Source: Pacificoceanicola onchidii
GTDB taxonomy: Bacteria > Pseudomonadota > Alphaproteobacteria > Rhodobacterales > Rhodobacteraceae
Direction of reading: 5' to 3'
Length of the DNA: 64,000 nt
NCBI RefSeq assembly: GCF_004804335.1
Contig: NZ_SRXY01000001.1
Coordinates: forward strand, 620,001-684,000
The position numbers and the translations under genes are program-made. The notes below the pieces were generated by a model. The model did no database searches and was not told the DNA's origin. It was given only the letters and a program-made list of their open reading frames with translations. Below are positions 36,703 through 46,762 of the stretch, piece by piece. Every line of letters begins with the position of its first letter. Within the stretch, counting starts at the first letter, position 1.

Positions 36703-38001
36703 TTATCGATGATCGGTGGCAAGCTTGCGCTCGAGCCACTGTGAATATTGCGAAATGCCGTAGCAGACGGGGAAGAACATCAGGATCGCGAAACCCCAAA
36801 GCTCCCAGTACACGCCGTTCCATTCAGTCGAGGCGAGGATCGGCCCGCGGATCATGCCCACAAGGTCGAACATCGAAATAACCGAAACCAGCGTGGTGTC
36901 CTTGAACAGGCCCACCGCCACGTTGACGATGCCGGGGATCGAGATCTTCAGCGCCTGCGGCATGATGATCAGCCGCATGGATTGCGCATAGTCGAGCCCA
37001 AGGCTGTCCGCCGCTTCGTACTGACCCTTTGGCAGGGCAGCGAGGCCGCCCCGGATCACTTCGGCGATATAGGCCGAGGAGAACATGGTGATCATGATGA
37101 TCACGCGCAGGATCAAATCGAAGGTGGTGCCTGGCGGCAGGAAGTAGGCCAGAACCACGTTTGCCACGAAGAGCAAGGTGATCAGCGGCACGCCGCGGAT
37201 GAACTCGATGAAGACAACACATATCCACTTGATGATCGGCATGTCCGACTGACGACCCAGCGCCAACAGAATGCCGATAGGCAGGCTGAGCGACACGCAG
37301 ACAACCCCGAGGATGAAGTTCAGCATGAAGCCGCCCATGTCGCGCGAAGGCACCTCTGGCAGAGCCAGAACACCGGACATCGCATCACTCAGGAAACCGC
37401 CAACAAACCAGACGACGGCGGCAGACACGATGGCCGCGCCAAGCGCCCCGGCAAAGCTTGCGGCTTCCACTTTCTTGAAGGCCATGTAGCCAACGATGAA
37501 GCCAAGCAACGCCACCAGCGGTACTACGATGGTCCCGCCCCAGATCAGCCAGAAGGCAATGAACGGGTAGAGCGCGGTGAAGTAGAGCACCTTGCTCGGG
37601 ACATACATGGCAAAGAGTAGAGGCGCAGCAGCGACGAAGAGCATCACAAAGGCCAGTGTCGGACGCCAGTATTGATCCGGCGGGTACTTGAAGCCGAAGA
37701 GGAGTTGGTTCCAGCGTTCGGTCAGAACCGAGAAACAGCCGCCCGTCGCGCCATCAAGGATCTCGCGGCATTCGGCGAGGCTCGCGGTAGTCCATAGACC
37801 GCCCATGAGCCACGGCAGGAAACCGGCGAGGATTTTGTAGATGAAGAACAGCGCGATCAAAGTCAGAACCGCGTTGAAGACGTCAGGGAAAAGGTTGTCC
37901 CGCACCCACTTCACCGGACCGGTCTGAGAGGCCGGCGGCGCTTCCTGCGGGAGCATTGTGTCGCGGACAAAAGCGACGGATTGAGCCTGTTGGTCAGACA
38001 T
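36703..38001 (-). CDS. aapM: amino-acid ABC transporter permease
   Basis: 432 residues, longer than typical HisM-type permeases because of an N-terminal extension with extra helices, as in rhizobial AapM. The EAA-loop region [21 protein letters not shown] contacts the ATPase. It starts 3 bases after aapQ ends and is part of the general L-amino-acid permease. Confidence 0.93.
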   Translation of the reverse strand: MSDQQAQSVAFVRDTMLPQEAPPASQTGPVKWVRDNLFPDVFNAVLTLIALFFIYKILAGFLPWLMGGLWTTASLAECREILDGATGGCFSVLTERWNQLLFGFKYPPDQYWRPTLAFVMLFVAAAPLLFAMYVPSKVLYFTALYPFIAFWLIWGGTIVVPLVALLGFIVGYMAFKKVEAASFAGALGAAIVSAAVVWFVGGFLSDAMSGVLALPEVPSRDMGGFMLNFILGVVCVSLSLPIGILLALGRQSDMPIIKWICVVFIEFIRGVPLITLLFVANVVLAYFLPPGTTFDLILRVIIMITMFSSAYIAEVIRGGLAALPKGQYEAADSLGLDYAQSMRLIIMPQALKISIPGIVNVAVGLFKDTTLVSVISMFDLVGMIRGPILASTEWNGVYWELWGFAILMFFPVCYGISQYSQWLERKLATDHR

Positions 38002-38004
38002 GGA

Positions 38005-39234
38005 TCAGCGCTCCTTCAGCTTCACGGAATTGTTGTAGACGTTCATGATCCCCGAAATGGCGAGGCTGATCGTCAGATAGAACAGCATGAGCAAGAGCAC
38101 GCATTCGATGGCGCGACCGGTCTGGTTCAGCGTGATACCGCCCAGCGTGCCGGTCAGGTCCATGTAGCCCACCGCGATGGCGAGCGAGGAGTTCTTGGTC
38201 AGGTTCAGATACTGCGAGATCAGCGGCGGGATGATGACGCGCAGGGCCTGCGGCAGGATCACAAGGTTCATGATCCGGCGCGGACGAAGGCCGAGGCTGG
38301 CCGCCGCTTCGGTCTGGCCTTTGCTGATGGCAAGGATACCGGCACGGACGTTCTCCGCGATGAAGGCCGCCGTATAGATCGACAAGGCCAAAGTCAGTGC
38401 GATGAAGCTGTTCCGGGCAAAGATGCCGCCTTTGAAGTTGAACCCCTTGAGTTCAGGGATTTCCCAGGCAAGGCCCATGACCACAAATGCGATCAGCATC
38501 GGAACAACCCAGATCCCCAGCGTGAACTGCCAGGTCTTTGGGCGTACACCGGTGGCTTCCTGCTGCGCGGTTGCGCGGGTGCCAATCATGCGTGTGCCAA
38601 AAATCGCTGCGACGATCAGCGCGATCACCACAAGCCAACCGGTGCCACCCGAAGCCCATTCCGCCGTGAAATACGGCATCGGCAGGTTAAACCCGCGCCC
38701 TGTAAAGGCGAAAAGATCAAGGAACATGGACGCTTCGGCGTTCTCGCCCCGGAAGTCTCTCGGCTGCGGCAGCACCGCGACGAAGACCGCCATAACGATC
38801 AGGATCCAGATCAGAACCGGCACGTTGCGGAAGATCTCGACGTAGATCGACATGACCTTGGAGATCAGCCAGTTCTTCGACAGGCGCAGAACGCCGACGA
38901 CAACGCCGATGATCGTTGCCAGCACACAGCCGACAACCGCCACCAACAGCGTGTTGAGCACCCCGACAATGGAAGCGCGCAAATGCGTGGATTGGCTTTG
39001 GTATTCGATCAAGCGCTGGTTGATGTCATACCCGGCAGGTTCGGCGAGGAATTCGTAGGAAATGTTCAAACCAGCATCGGCCAGGTTCTGGAACAGATTG
39101 CTCAACAGATAGCCGAAGAGCCCAACAAGGCAGATGAGTGCGATAACTTGAAACGTGTAGGACCGATAGCGCGTGTCGTTGATCAGCTGTGAAGGCCGAA
39201 ACGACTCGACCGGAGGGTCGGAGAGCGTCGACAT
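38005..39234 (-). CDS. aapQ: amino-acid ABC transporter permease
   Basis: 409 residues with about eight helices. The EAA loop reads EAAASLGLRPRRIMNLVILP. It pairs with AapM. It is separated from aapJ by 151 bases containing a strong hairpin that probably lowers permease levels relative to the binding protein. Confidence 0.93.
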   Translation of the reverse strand: MSTLSDPPVESFRPSQLINDTRYRSYTFQVIALICLVGLFGYLLSNLFQNLADAGLNISYEFLAEPAGYDINQRLIEYQSQSTHLRASIVGVLNTLLVAVVGCVLATIIGVVVGVLRLSKNWLISKVMSIYVEIFRNVPVLIWILIVMAVFVAVLPQPRDFRGENAEASMFLDLFAFTGRGFNLPMPYFTAEWASGGTGWLVVIALIVAAIFGTRMIGTRATAQQEATGVRPKTWQFTLGIWVVPMLIAFVVMGLAWEIPELKGFNFKGGIFARNSFIALTLALSIYTAAFIAENVRAGILAISKGQTEAAASLGLRPRRIMNLVILPQALRVIIPPLISQYLNLTKNSSLAIAVGYMDLTGTLGGITLNQTGRAIECVLLLMLFYLTISLAISGIMNVYNNSVKLKER

Positions 39235-39346
39235 AAGGGTATCCCTGTTTTCACCGCTCGTCCCATTTTCGGTGCTTTTCGCACTCTTCGGGATCGGCGG
39301 GATTTCTCTTTATTTTGGAAGCGTGCGTTGCAACGCCGAAAGGGAA

Positions 39347-39373
39347 AGAGGGCGCGGTGTGTCCGCGCCCTCT
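39347..39373 (-). terminator. intercistronic hairpin (attenuator) after aapJ
   Basis: AGAGGGCGCGG (39347-39357) and CCGCGCCCTCT (39363-39373) form an 11-bp perfect stem 13 bases past the aapJ stop. On the minus strand TTTCCCTTT follows. It is likely a leaky terminator or 3'-end stabiliser giving more binding protein than permease, as is common in such operons. Confidence 0.75.
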
Positions 39374-39385
39374 CCCTCAGTTCGT

Positions 39386-40402
39386 TTAACGGAACGGCGG
39401 GCTGTAAAGCAGGCCACCGTCGGTCCATTGCGCGTTCAGACCGCGCGACAGGCCAATTGCGGTGCTCTCGCCGATGTTGGCTTCAAAGAGCTCTGCATAG
39501 TTGCCGCCAGCGGAAATCGCCTTCATCGCCCAGTCAGCGTCGAGGCCGAGCATCTCGCCGAGGTTACCCTCGGAGCCGAGCAGACGGTTGATTTCCGGGT
39601 TGTCGGTGCCACCGGACATTTCGCCGATGTTGGCAGCGGTCACACCCAGTTCCTCGGCCGCGATCAGTGCGTTGAGGGTCCAGCGCACGATGTCGCCCCA
39701 CTCGTGGTCGCCATGGCGCACCAGCGGGCCGAGCGGCTCTTTGGAGATGATTTCCGGCAGAACCACGTGGGCCGACGGATCTTCAAAGGCGGCACGGGTG
39801 GCTGCAAGGCCGGAGGCGTCCGTGGTGTAGACGTCGCAGGCACCTTCGAGGTACAGCGGCTGCGCTTCGGCGTTGGTTTCGATCGGAACCGGCTCGTAGC
39901 TGATGTTGTTGGCGCGGAAGAAGTCCGCGAGGTTCAGCTCGGTGGTGGTGCCGGTCTGGATGCAGACGGTCGCGCCGTCCAGTTCCTTCGCGGAGGACAC
40001 ACCCAGTTCCTTCGGAACCATGAAGCCCTGACCATCGTAGTAGTTGATGCCGACGAATTCGAACTTCAGGTCGACGTCACGGCTGAAGGTCCAGGTGGTG
40101 TTCCGGGCCAGCATGTCGATCTCGCCCGATGCGAGCGCGGTGAAGCGGGTTTTGCCGGTTGTCGGAACGAATTCAACAGCCGACGCATCACCCAGAACGG
40201 CGGCTGCAACCGCGCGGCATACGCCGACGTCGAAGCCATCCCATTCACCATTCGCATCCGGCGCGGCAAACCCTACAAGGCCGGTGGTGACACCGCAGTT
40301 CAGCTTGCCACGCGCTTTGACATCGTCGAGCGTCGCGGCGGCTGCTGCTGTGGCGGTCAGGCCGGCAACGGTCAGTGCGCCAAGGATTACGGTTTTTTTC
40401 AT
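39386..40402 (-). CDS. aapJ: general L-amino-acid-binding periplasmic protein
   Basis: 338 residues. The signal peptide (MKKTVILGALTVAGLTATAA) is cleaved near residue 23. GELNCG-type (here RGKLNCGVTTGLVGFA), GFDVGVCRAVAAAVLGD and VCIQTGTTTELNLADFF match AapJ. It captures polar amino acids for the AapQMP permease. The 213-base region upstream holds AGGAAGAGG as ribosome site but no other gene. Confidence 0.95.
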   Translation of the reverse strand: MKKTVILGALTVAGLTATAAAAATLDDVKARGKLNCGVTTGLVGFAAPDANGEWDGFDVGVCRAVAAAVLGDASAVEFVPTTGKTRFTALASGEIDMLARNTTWTFSRDVDLKFEFVGINYYDGQGFMVPKELGVSSAKELDGATVCIQTGTTTELNLADFFRANNISYEPVPIETNAEAQPLYLEGACDVYTTDASGLAATRAAFEDPSAHVVLPEIISKEPLGPLVRHGDHEWGDIVRWTLNALIAAEELGVTAANIGEMSGGTDNPEINRLLGSEGNLGEMLGLDADWAMKAISAGGNYAELFEANIGESTAIGLSRGLNAQWTDGGLLYSPPFR

Positions 40403-40616
40403 AGTTACCTCTTCCTGTTTTGTCCGCCACGTTGGGCGGTTTTCTTTCTGCCCACAAGTCGGACAGTTATCGGTCTAGAGCGCGAGTGTGCGCCCTATGA
40501 GCGTGAGTGTGGGCGAATTTCCGCCAGAACGTCAAGCCATCTTGCCGGGGAAACCGCCAAAGAAGTGAGCAGATGCCGGTCAAGCAAGCAGAGCGTTTTT
40601 CAAATTGGTTGCCGAG

Positions 40617-41324
40617 TCAACGCGTCAGGGCAAAGAAGCGGGCGGCGTGAAGAAACTCGCCTTTTTTATAGGCTGCAAGGGCACTGGCCTCTTCATCTTC
40701 GCCCCATTGCTCTTCCTGCCACGTCTCGTCGATGCGCGAACGCAACCAAGCGTCTTCAGCCCTGAGGTGAGCTTCCGCTACGGCAAATCCAAGCACGAGA
40801 GAACCCGACAAAGACACAAGATCGTGGAACGCCGCCAGTCCAAACGGATCAAGCGCGTGAACCTGAGCTGAAAGACGGGCCAAAGCGGTCGAATCCTGCG
40901 GCGCGTGAATCACCCCGACACGCGGTTCAAGCCGCGCGCCCAGCGCCGTTTCGGCCCAATCGAGCAGCGGATTCCATGCCTCAATCTGACGCTGAACCAG
41001 CCCTTCGGGACCATCAGCGCGGTAACACAGCAGATCGCTGTCCCCATACGCTGCGAGCATATCGGCCACTTCGCCGTGTTGGACCGCCACCTTGTCGAGC
41101 GCGCTGTTGGCGGTCCGGGTAAAGGGCATCGTTGCCGGATCAACCTTGTCTTCCTGAGCCTGCCACTCCGCCGCAATCGCCTCGGCCAGAGCTTGCGTCG
41201 GCACGACAAGTGCTGTTTTCGCAGGGGTCTTCACCCCGCGGCCATCCAACGTGATGGTCCAGCCGCCCTCTGTCGTGGCGACACCCGCGTTCTGCCAAAA
41301 GCGTTTCGGGGCCCATTCCGCCAT
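40617..41324 (-). CDS. ATP12-family F1-ATPase assembly chaperone
   Basis: 235 residues from MAEWAPKRFW. RFWQNAGV, DGRGVKTPAKTALVVPT and the AYGDSDLLCYRADGPEGLV region mark the ATP12 family, found in mitochondria and alphaproteobacteria, which helps assemble the F1 alpha subunit. It starts 4 bases after the HAD gene's stop, with GGAG upstream. Confidence 0.92.
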   Translation of the reverse strand: MAEWAPKRFWQNAGVATTEGGWTITLDGRGVKTPAKTALVVPTQALAEAIAAEWQAQEDKVDPATMPFTRTANSALDKVAVQHGEVADMLAAYGDSDLLCYRADGPEGLVQRQIEAWNPLLDWAETALGARLEPRVGVIHAPQDSTALARLSAQVHALDPFGLAAFHDLVSLSGSLVLGFAVAEAHLRAEDAWLRSRIDETWQEEQWGEDEEASALAAYKKGEFLHAARFFALTR

Positions 41325-41328
41325 GCGT

Positions 41329-42000
41329 TTATTCTCCAAGCAAAGTCAGGATCGCGCGTTCGAGCGCGGCGGCGTCATGCACCAGCACGTCCGCACCCGC
41401 AAGCGCCTCGTCCGGGTGATACCCCCAGCCAACCGCGATTCCGCGCACGCCCGCGGCGCGCGCCATGTCCATGTCAAAACTGGTATCGCCGATCATCACG
41501 GCATTCGTCGCCTCGACGCCCGCTTCCGTAAGAGCTTGCAGCACCATCGAAGGGTTCGGCTTCGACGGGTGATCATCCGCGACCTGCGTCGTGACGAAAA
41601 ACCCGCGCAAGTCCAGGCTGTCGATCAGGGCATTCAGCCCGCGACGCGATTTGCCAGTCGCGACGCCGAGCAGGATGTCATCTCTGGCATTGAGAGACCG
41701 CAGCAGGTCCAACAGCCCCGGGTAGAGCGGCGAGCTTTGAGCGCCGCCCGACATACGCAGCGCCGCATAGCGGTCCTTGTAGGCCTCGACCAGTCGACCA
41801 AGTGTCTCCGCGTCCTGCTCGGGAGCCAGTTTGGCCATTGCTTGATCCAACGAGAGACCAACAATCCCCAGAACAGCGTCCCGGCCGGGCGTCTCCAATC
41901 CTTCGGCGGAAAAAGCCGCCTCCATTGAGGCCAGAATATCCGCCTGACTGTCGACGAGCGTGCCGTCGACATCGAATATCACCAGCTTCAAATCGGTCAA
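41329..42000 (-). CDS. HAD-IA hydrolase, phosphoglycolate phosphatase-like
   Basis: 223 residues, TTG start overlapping the pseudouridine synthase stop. Motif I is FDVDGTLVDS with nucleophile Asp, motif II is seen near GVATGKSR, motif III Lys is in HPSKPNPSM and motif IV is MIGDTSFDMDMA. Cap type and length fit Gph-like phosphatases; the exact substrate is not known. Confidence 0.92.
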   Translation of the reverse strand: MTDLKLVIFDVDGTLVDSQADILASMEAAFSAEGLETPGRDAVLGIVGLSLDQAMAKLAPEQDAETLGRLVEAYKDRYAALRMSGGAQSSPLYPGLLDLLRSLNARDDILLGVATGKSRRGLNALIDSLDLRGFFVTTQVADDHPSKPNPSMVLQALTEAGVEATNAVMIGDTSFDMDMARAAGVRGIAVGWGYHPDEALAGADVLVHDAAALERAILTLLGE

Positions 42001-43061
42001 TGCAGCGCCTCGAAGGGGTCTTCGTTGGCGAAACTCTCTTCCCAGCCAAGCGTGTCCCAGCTCTGTTTCATATGCTCCGGAAGCGGCGCGTCGATCACGA
42101 TCGGTTTCTTGGTCACCGGATGCTGGAAACCCATTGTGCGTGCGTGTAGGTGAAGCTTCTTGGAAATCACGCCCCCAAGCTGCGCGCCCCAGCCGTCGCC
42201 AAGGTTTTCCTGACCGGAGCCACCATATTTACCATCGCCGATGATTGGGTGGCCAATCTCGGCCATATGCGCGCGAAGCTGATGTGTGCGCCCGGTCAAT
42301 GGCTCAAGCGCGACCCAGGCGGCACGGCTGGCGACGCGATACAGCGTGGCATAAAGCGTATGCGCCCGTTTTGCCCCCGGCGTATGGTCCATGTCGCGCG
42401 GATGCACGGCAATCATCTTTTCGCCCTCGCCGTAGCGCCCGTGGCCGGGCGCTTTGACAAGGCCAAAGCGGATTTCACCAAGGTAAGGCGTGGGCACGCC
42501 GGCGACGAGCGCCCAGTAAATCTTACGCGTTTCCTTGTGCCGCAACGCCGCTGTCAGCCCACGGGCCGCCTCACGCGTGCGCGCCAGCAGCAGAACACCC
42601 GAGGTGTCCTTGTCCAGACGGTGGACCAGCTTGGGCTTTTCCTCATACCCGAACTTCAGCGCCTCGGCGAGGCCGTCCACGTGTTTGGTCTGCTTGCTGC
42701 CACCCTGCGTCGGCAAGCCCGGCGGCTTGTTCAGCGCGATGACATGATCGTCGCGATAGATGACGCATGATTGGATCATCGCGGCATCTGCCTTGCTCAC
42801 CGTCGCCTTGGCCTCCGCGGCGCGCTCTGCCTGCTCGGCGGCCACCTGTGCGGGTTCCGGCAAGGGCGGCACGCGGATTTGTTGGCCAACCTCAACACGC
42901 GTCGAAGCTTTGGCACGGGCGCCATCTACGCGGACTTCACCTTTGCGGCACATCTTCTCGATGCGCCCCTGACCGACATGCGGGAAATGCCGCTTGAACC
43001 AACGATCAAGGCGCTGATCCCCATCGCCGGGGCCAACAGTGACGGTTTGAACGCGGCTCAT
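41997..43061 (-). CDS. RluA-family pseudouridine synthase (RluC-like)
   Basis: 354 residues. The N-terminal S4 RNA-binding domain is at about 14-75 (RLDRWFKRHFPHVGQGRIEK). The catalytic domain holds HRLDKDTSGVLLLA with its catalytic Asp and LTGRTHQLRAHMAEIGHPI. It should pseudouridylate 23S rRNA, most like RluC. Overlapping starts and stops link it to crcB and the HAD gene. Confidence 0.93.
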   Translation of the reverse strand: MSRVQTVTVGPGDGDQRLDRWFKRHFPHVGQGRIEKMCRKGEVRVDGARAKASTRVEVGQQIRVPPLPEPAQVAAEQAERAAEAKATVSKADAAMIQSCVIYRDDHVIALNKPPGLPTQGGSKQTKHVDGLAEALKFGYEEKPKLVHRLDKDTSGVLLLARTREAARGLTAALRHKETRKIYWALVAGVPTPYLGEIRFGLVKAPGHGRYGEGEKMIAVHPRDMDHTPGAKRAHTLYATLYRVASRAAWVALEPLTGRTHQLRAHMAEIGHPIIGDGKYGGSGQENLGDGWGAQLGGVISKKLHLHARTMGFQHPVTKKPIVIDAPLPEHMKQSWDTLGWEESFANEDPFEALH

Positions 43062-43432
43062 GTGACGATACTCCGGGCAAACAGAAGACCGGCGAACAAT
43101 GCGCCGATGGATAGAACGACAGAGGCCAGCACGTAGCCCGCAGCAACCGCAACGGCACCGCGCTCATAAAGCGTGACCGCGTCCAGCGAGAACGCCGAAA
43201 AGGTGGTGAACCCTCCCAGCACGCCGGTCATCAACAGCGGCGCATACCGATTGTCTGTCAGGTGCAAAAGCACCACAACAATCACGCCCATGGCAAAGGA
43301 ACCCGCCACGTTCACGATCAACGTACCCCATGGGAAATCCTTCCCAAGGAGACGCGCGGCCCAAAGGCCGGTCAGATAGCGGCCACTGGCGCCTAGGGCG
43401 CCGCCGAGAGCAACTTGCAGGAGCGGTGTCAT
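43058..43432 (-). CDS. crcB: fluoride ion channel CrcB/Fluc
   Basis: 124 residues, four helices. GGALGASGRYL, NVAGSFAMG and GVLGGFTTFSAFSLD, the Fluc Phe/Thr/Ser pore motif, are present. It exports fluoride as a dual-topology dimer. I see no fluoride riboswitch upstream. Confidence 0.95.
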   Translation of the reverse strand: MTPLLQVALGGALGASGRYLTGLWAARLLGKDFPWGTLIVNVAGSFAMGVIVVVLLHLTDNRYAPLLMTGVLGGFTTFSAFSLDAVTLYERGAVAVAAGYVLASVVLSIGALFAGLLFARSIVT

Positions 43433-43525
43433 GCGCGTGCCTTCGCGTGTGACGCCCCTATTGTCAAGGATCGCGCGCGCCGCACCGCTGGAATGCTGGC
43501 GTTTGGGCCAAGAAGACGCGGACAG

Positions 43526-44839
43526 TCAGGACTTGTTCCGCTCGCGGCGCAGTTTGGCAAAGTAGTCGACGCGTTTTTTCAGATCGCGCTCGAAACCCCG
43601 CTCTATGGGGTCATAGAACTGCTCGCGCTTCATCTCGTCCGGGAAATAGTTCTGACCAGAGAAGCCGTCCTCGGCATCATGATCATAGGCATAGCCCGCG
43701 CCGTATCCCTGCTCTTCCATCAGTTTGGTCGGCGCGTTGAGAATATGCTTGGGCGGCATCAGGGAGCCGGTTTTCTTCGCCGCCTTTCGCGCGGCCTTAT
43801 AGGCTACATAGTTGGCGTTCGATTTCGGGGCGAGCGCGAGGTAGACAAGCGCTTGGCTCAGGGCCAATTCGCCTTCGGGGCTGCCGAGCCGCTCATAGGT
43901 GTTCCAGCTGTCGAGGCAAACCGCCTGCGCCTGCGGGTCCGCAAGGCCGATGTCTTCAACCGCCATACGCGTCATGCGCCGAGCGAGAAAGCGCGGGTCC
44001 TCACCGGCTTCAAGCATCCGCGAAAACCAGTAGAGCGCCGCGTCCGGATCAGAGCCGCGCACCGATTTGTGCAGGGCGGAAATCAGGTTGTAGTGCCCAT
44101 CCCCGGACTTGTCATACTGGGCTGCGCGCTTCATCAGGCGGCTGGTGAGGCCATCGGTGTTGAGCTTGTCCTTCACCGTCCAGCTCATGACCTGTTCGAC
44201 GAGGTTTAGCAAAGCGCGCCCATCACCGTCTGCCATCTCCAGCAGGGCTTCGCGCGCAGCGCCATCCAGCGGCAAGGCGCGCCCGAGGTCTTTCTCCGCG
44301 CGCTGTGCCAGACGCTCCAGGTCAGCGAGGCTGAGCCGTTCCAGAACCAGAACCTGCGACCGGGACAAAAGCGCCGCGTTCAGCTCAAACGATGGGTTCT
44401 CTGTTGTCGCGCCAACAAGCAGAATCGTCCCATCCTCCATATGTGGCAGGAACCCGTCTTGCTGCGCCTTGTTGAAGCGATGAATTTCGTCGACGAAGAG
44501 CAATGTCCCCTGCCCCGTCTTGCGCCGCAGCTTGGCCGCCTCGAAGACTTTGCGCAGATCCGGCACGCCGGTGAAAATTGCGCTGATCTGGACAAAATGC
44601 AGGTCCGTCGCGTCGGCCAGAAGCCGAGCGATGGTGGTCTTTCCCACGCCCGGCGGCCCCCAGAAAATGATCGAGCCAAGCGTGCCTGCCTCCAGCATCA
44701 CGCCAAGCGGGGCCTCGGGGCCAAGCACCTGCTCCTGTCCGATCACATCGCCAAGCGATTGCGGCCGCAAACGGTCCGCCAGCGGACGAGGCGCTTTGTC
44801 AGAGGCGTCTGCGCCCGGTGTGTCAAACAGATCCGCCAA
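43526..44839 (-). CDS. rarA: replication-associated recombination protein A
   Basis: 437 residues from a TTG start (MADLFDT), 4 bases after the protease stop. AAA+ motifs: Walker A GPPGVGKTT, Walker B LFVDEIHRF, sensor TENPSFELNAALLSR. The C-terminal tetramerisation domain has SNANYVAYKAA. It acts at stalled forks with SSB and RecA. Confidence 0.95.
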   Translation of the reverse strand: MADLFDTPGADASDKAPRPLADRLRPQSLGDVIGQEQVLGPEAPLGVMLEAGTLGSIIFWGPPGVGKTTIARLLADATDLHFVQISAIFTGVPDLRKVFEAAKLRRKTGQGTLLFVDEIHRFNKAQQDGFLPHMEDGTILLVGATTENPSFELNAALLSRSQVLVLERLSLADLERLAQRAEKDLGRALPLDGAAREALLEMADGDGRALLNLVEQVMSWTVKDKLNTDGLTSRLMKRAAQYDKSGDGHYNLISALHKSVRGSDPDAALYWFSRMLEAGEDPRFLARRMTRMAVEDIGLADPQAQAVCLDSWNTYERLGSPEGELALSQALVYLALAPKSNANYVAYKAARKAAKKTGSLMPPKHILNAPTKLMEEQGYGAGYAYDHDAEDGFSGQNYFPDEMKREQFYDPIERGFERDLKKRVDYFAKLRRERNKS

Positions 44840-44843
44840 ATCG

Positions 44844-46220
44844 TTACACCCGGAACCGCAGCAGCAATCGCCGGTTGCCCCGTTGCGCATCAATCTGAAT
44901 GCGCGGCGCGGCGCGGCGCAGAGCCCGGTTCACTTCACCGGGGCTGGTGATCTCAAAGCCGTCAATCGCGAGCAGGATGTCTCCCGCTTGCAGCCCCGCG
45001 CGCGCGCCAAACGGGCCGGGGTCCAGCACAACCACCCCCGCCGCCTGCGGCCCAAGACCAAGCTCCGCGCTCACAGCCGGGTTCACCCGCGCAAGGCTGA
45101 GCCCGGGCAGCACTGACCTGTCATCCAGCGTGGTGCGCTCCGCCGGGGGCGTGTCCGGCGGCGGCATCATCACCACGGTTGTTGTTTGTTCGGACCCGTC
45201 CCGAAAGTACGAAACGGTGGCCTCTTCCCCGATCCCCCGTACTGACATGCGGTAGATCATCTCCGGCGGCGTGTTCACCGGCGCGTCATCCACGGACAGG
45301 ATCACATCCCCGACCTCAAGTCCGGAAGCGGCAAAGGGGCTGGCCTCATGCATCTGCACAACCACAACGCCGCCGGGCAAAGACAGGCCAAGGCTGTCCG
45401 AGATATCGGCATCCACCGGTTGCCCCGTCATACCGGCCCAGGGGCGCTGGAACCGCGTCTCGCCCGCCCGCGCCTGCATCACGAACTGCCGCACCATCGC
45501 CGAAGGAATGGCAAAGCCGATCCCGTTGGAGCCGCCGGAGCGGGTCAGGATGGAGGTGTTCACACCGATCAGGCGGCCCGCAACATCGATCAGCGCCCCG
45601 CCCGAGTTGCCCGGATTGATCGGCGCGTCCGTTTGAATGAAATAGCCTCTGCCATTGCCGGTGGCTGTCCCGGTCCGCGCCAGCCCGCTGACGATCCCGC
45701 TGCTCACCGTCTGGCCCACGCCAAAGGGGTTGCCAATCGCCAGCACCAATTCACCCACTTCGACACTCTCGCTGTCGCGCAGGGTCAGGAACGGCATGTC
45801 ATCCGCCGCATCCTGCAATTGCAGAATGGCAAGGTCGGTTTGCTCGTCAGCAAGCAGCACCTTGGCGTCAAACTCCCGCCGATCGTTCAGAACAACCCGG
45901 ATGTCGGTTGCTTGCCCCACAACGTGATAGTTGGACACAACGATGCCGTCCTGTGACAGGATGACACCGGACCCCAGCGAGTTCTGCACCCGCGGACGAC
46001 GTTGCAAATCCCCGAAGAAGTTCCGGAAAAACGGATCTTCCGCAAAAGGGCTGCGCGATTGGACAACGCGGCGTGCGTAGATGTTGACCACCGCAGGCGC
46101 CGCTTCCTTGACCAGAGGAGCAAAGCTGAGCTGGATTTGAGTTTGCGATTGAGGGACTTCTTGCGCGGCGGCGGTCAGCGGCAGACACAGGCAAATGAGG
46201 GCGAAAATAGCGCGGCGCAT
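44844..46220 (-). CDS. Do-family periplasmic serine protease (DegP/DegQ type)
   Basis: 458 residues. A signal peptide is cleaved near AAAQ (20). Catalytic triad His99 (NYHVVG), Asp129 and Ser206 (GNSGGAL). Two PDZ domains follow (about 245-340 and 350-455). It degrades or refolds envelope proteins. MRRAIF was chosen as start because it gives a good signal peptide; a longer frame would not. It is divergent from the DCC gene across 152 bases. Confidence 0.94.
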   Translation of the reverse strand: MRRAIFALICLCLPLTAAAQEVPQSQTQIQLSFAPLVKEAAPAVVNIYARRVVQSRSPFAEDPFFRNFFGDLQRRPRVQNSLGSGVILSQDGIVVSNYHVVGQATDIRVVLNDRREFDAKVLLADEQTDLAILQLQDAADDMPFLTLRDSESVEVGELVLAIGNPFGVGQTVSSGIVSGLARTGTATGNGRGYFIQTDAPINPGNSGGALIDVAGRLIGVNTSILTRSGGSNGIGFAIPSAMVRQFVMQARAGETRFQRPWAGMTGQPVDADISDSLGLSLPGGVVVVQMHEASPFAASGLEVGDVILSVDDAPVNTPPEMIYRMSVRGIGEEATVSYFRDGSEQTTTVVMMPPPDTPPAERTTLDDRSVLPGLSLARVNPAVSAELGLGPQAAGVVVLDPGPFGARAGLQAGDILLAIDGFEITSPGEVNRALRRAAPRIQIDAQRGNRRLLLRFRV

Positions 46221-46372
46221 GACAAAGCTCCCGAACGGTGTGCCTTTCGATATGTGCCGCTGGGCGCGAGAACGCAAGTGCGCAGAGCAACTCACGCAGC
46301 CACGAGGGCTTGCACGTTTTCTGCGACGCCTTGTCCGCTGGAAAGCGGCCCCGGCGCGCCTATCTCTTTGTT

Positions 46373-46762
46373 ATGACCAAACCATCTGATCAAATGCAAA
46401 CGCGCACCCTCTACAATGCGGACTGCCCCGTCTGTAACGCGGAGATTTGTCACTATGCGGAGTATTCTCAGGATCAGGATCTTCCCCTGGCCTTCGATGA
46501 TCTCAACACAGTTGACCTGTCGCTGTGGGGCGTGACCGAGGATCAGGCCGCGCGGCTTTTGCACGTGATCCACGATGGAAAGCTCTACGCCGGCTTTGAC
46601 GCGTTCCTGATCCTTTGGGAACAAATGCCGCGCTATCGGTGGATGGCCCGGATTGGCCGTTTGCCAATCATCCGGCCCATTGCTTCAGGGTTCTATACCC
46701 ACGTTCTCGCCCGGATTATCTATGCGCGCCACCTGCGCCGCCGTGCCCGGCAACTGGTCTAA
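46373..46762 (+). CDS. DCC-family thiol-disulfide protein (DUF393)
   Basis: 129 residues. The family DCPVC motif lies near the N-terminus (residues 17-21) and gives a thioredoxin-like Cys pair. FDAFLILWEQMPRYRW is also typical. No signal peptide. Redox partner unknown. It converges on the YitT gene with a 4-base overlap. Confidence 0.88.
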   Translation: MTKPSDQMQTRTLYNADCPVCNAEICHYAEYSQDQDLPLAFDDLNTVDLSLWGVTEDQAARLLHVIHDGKLYAGFDAFLILWEQMPRYRWMARIGRLPIIRPIASGFYTHVLARIIYARHLRRRARQLV

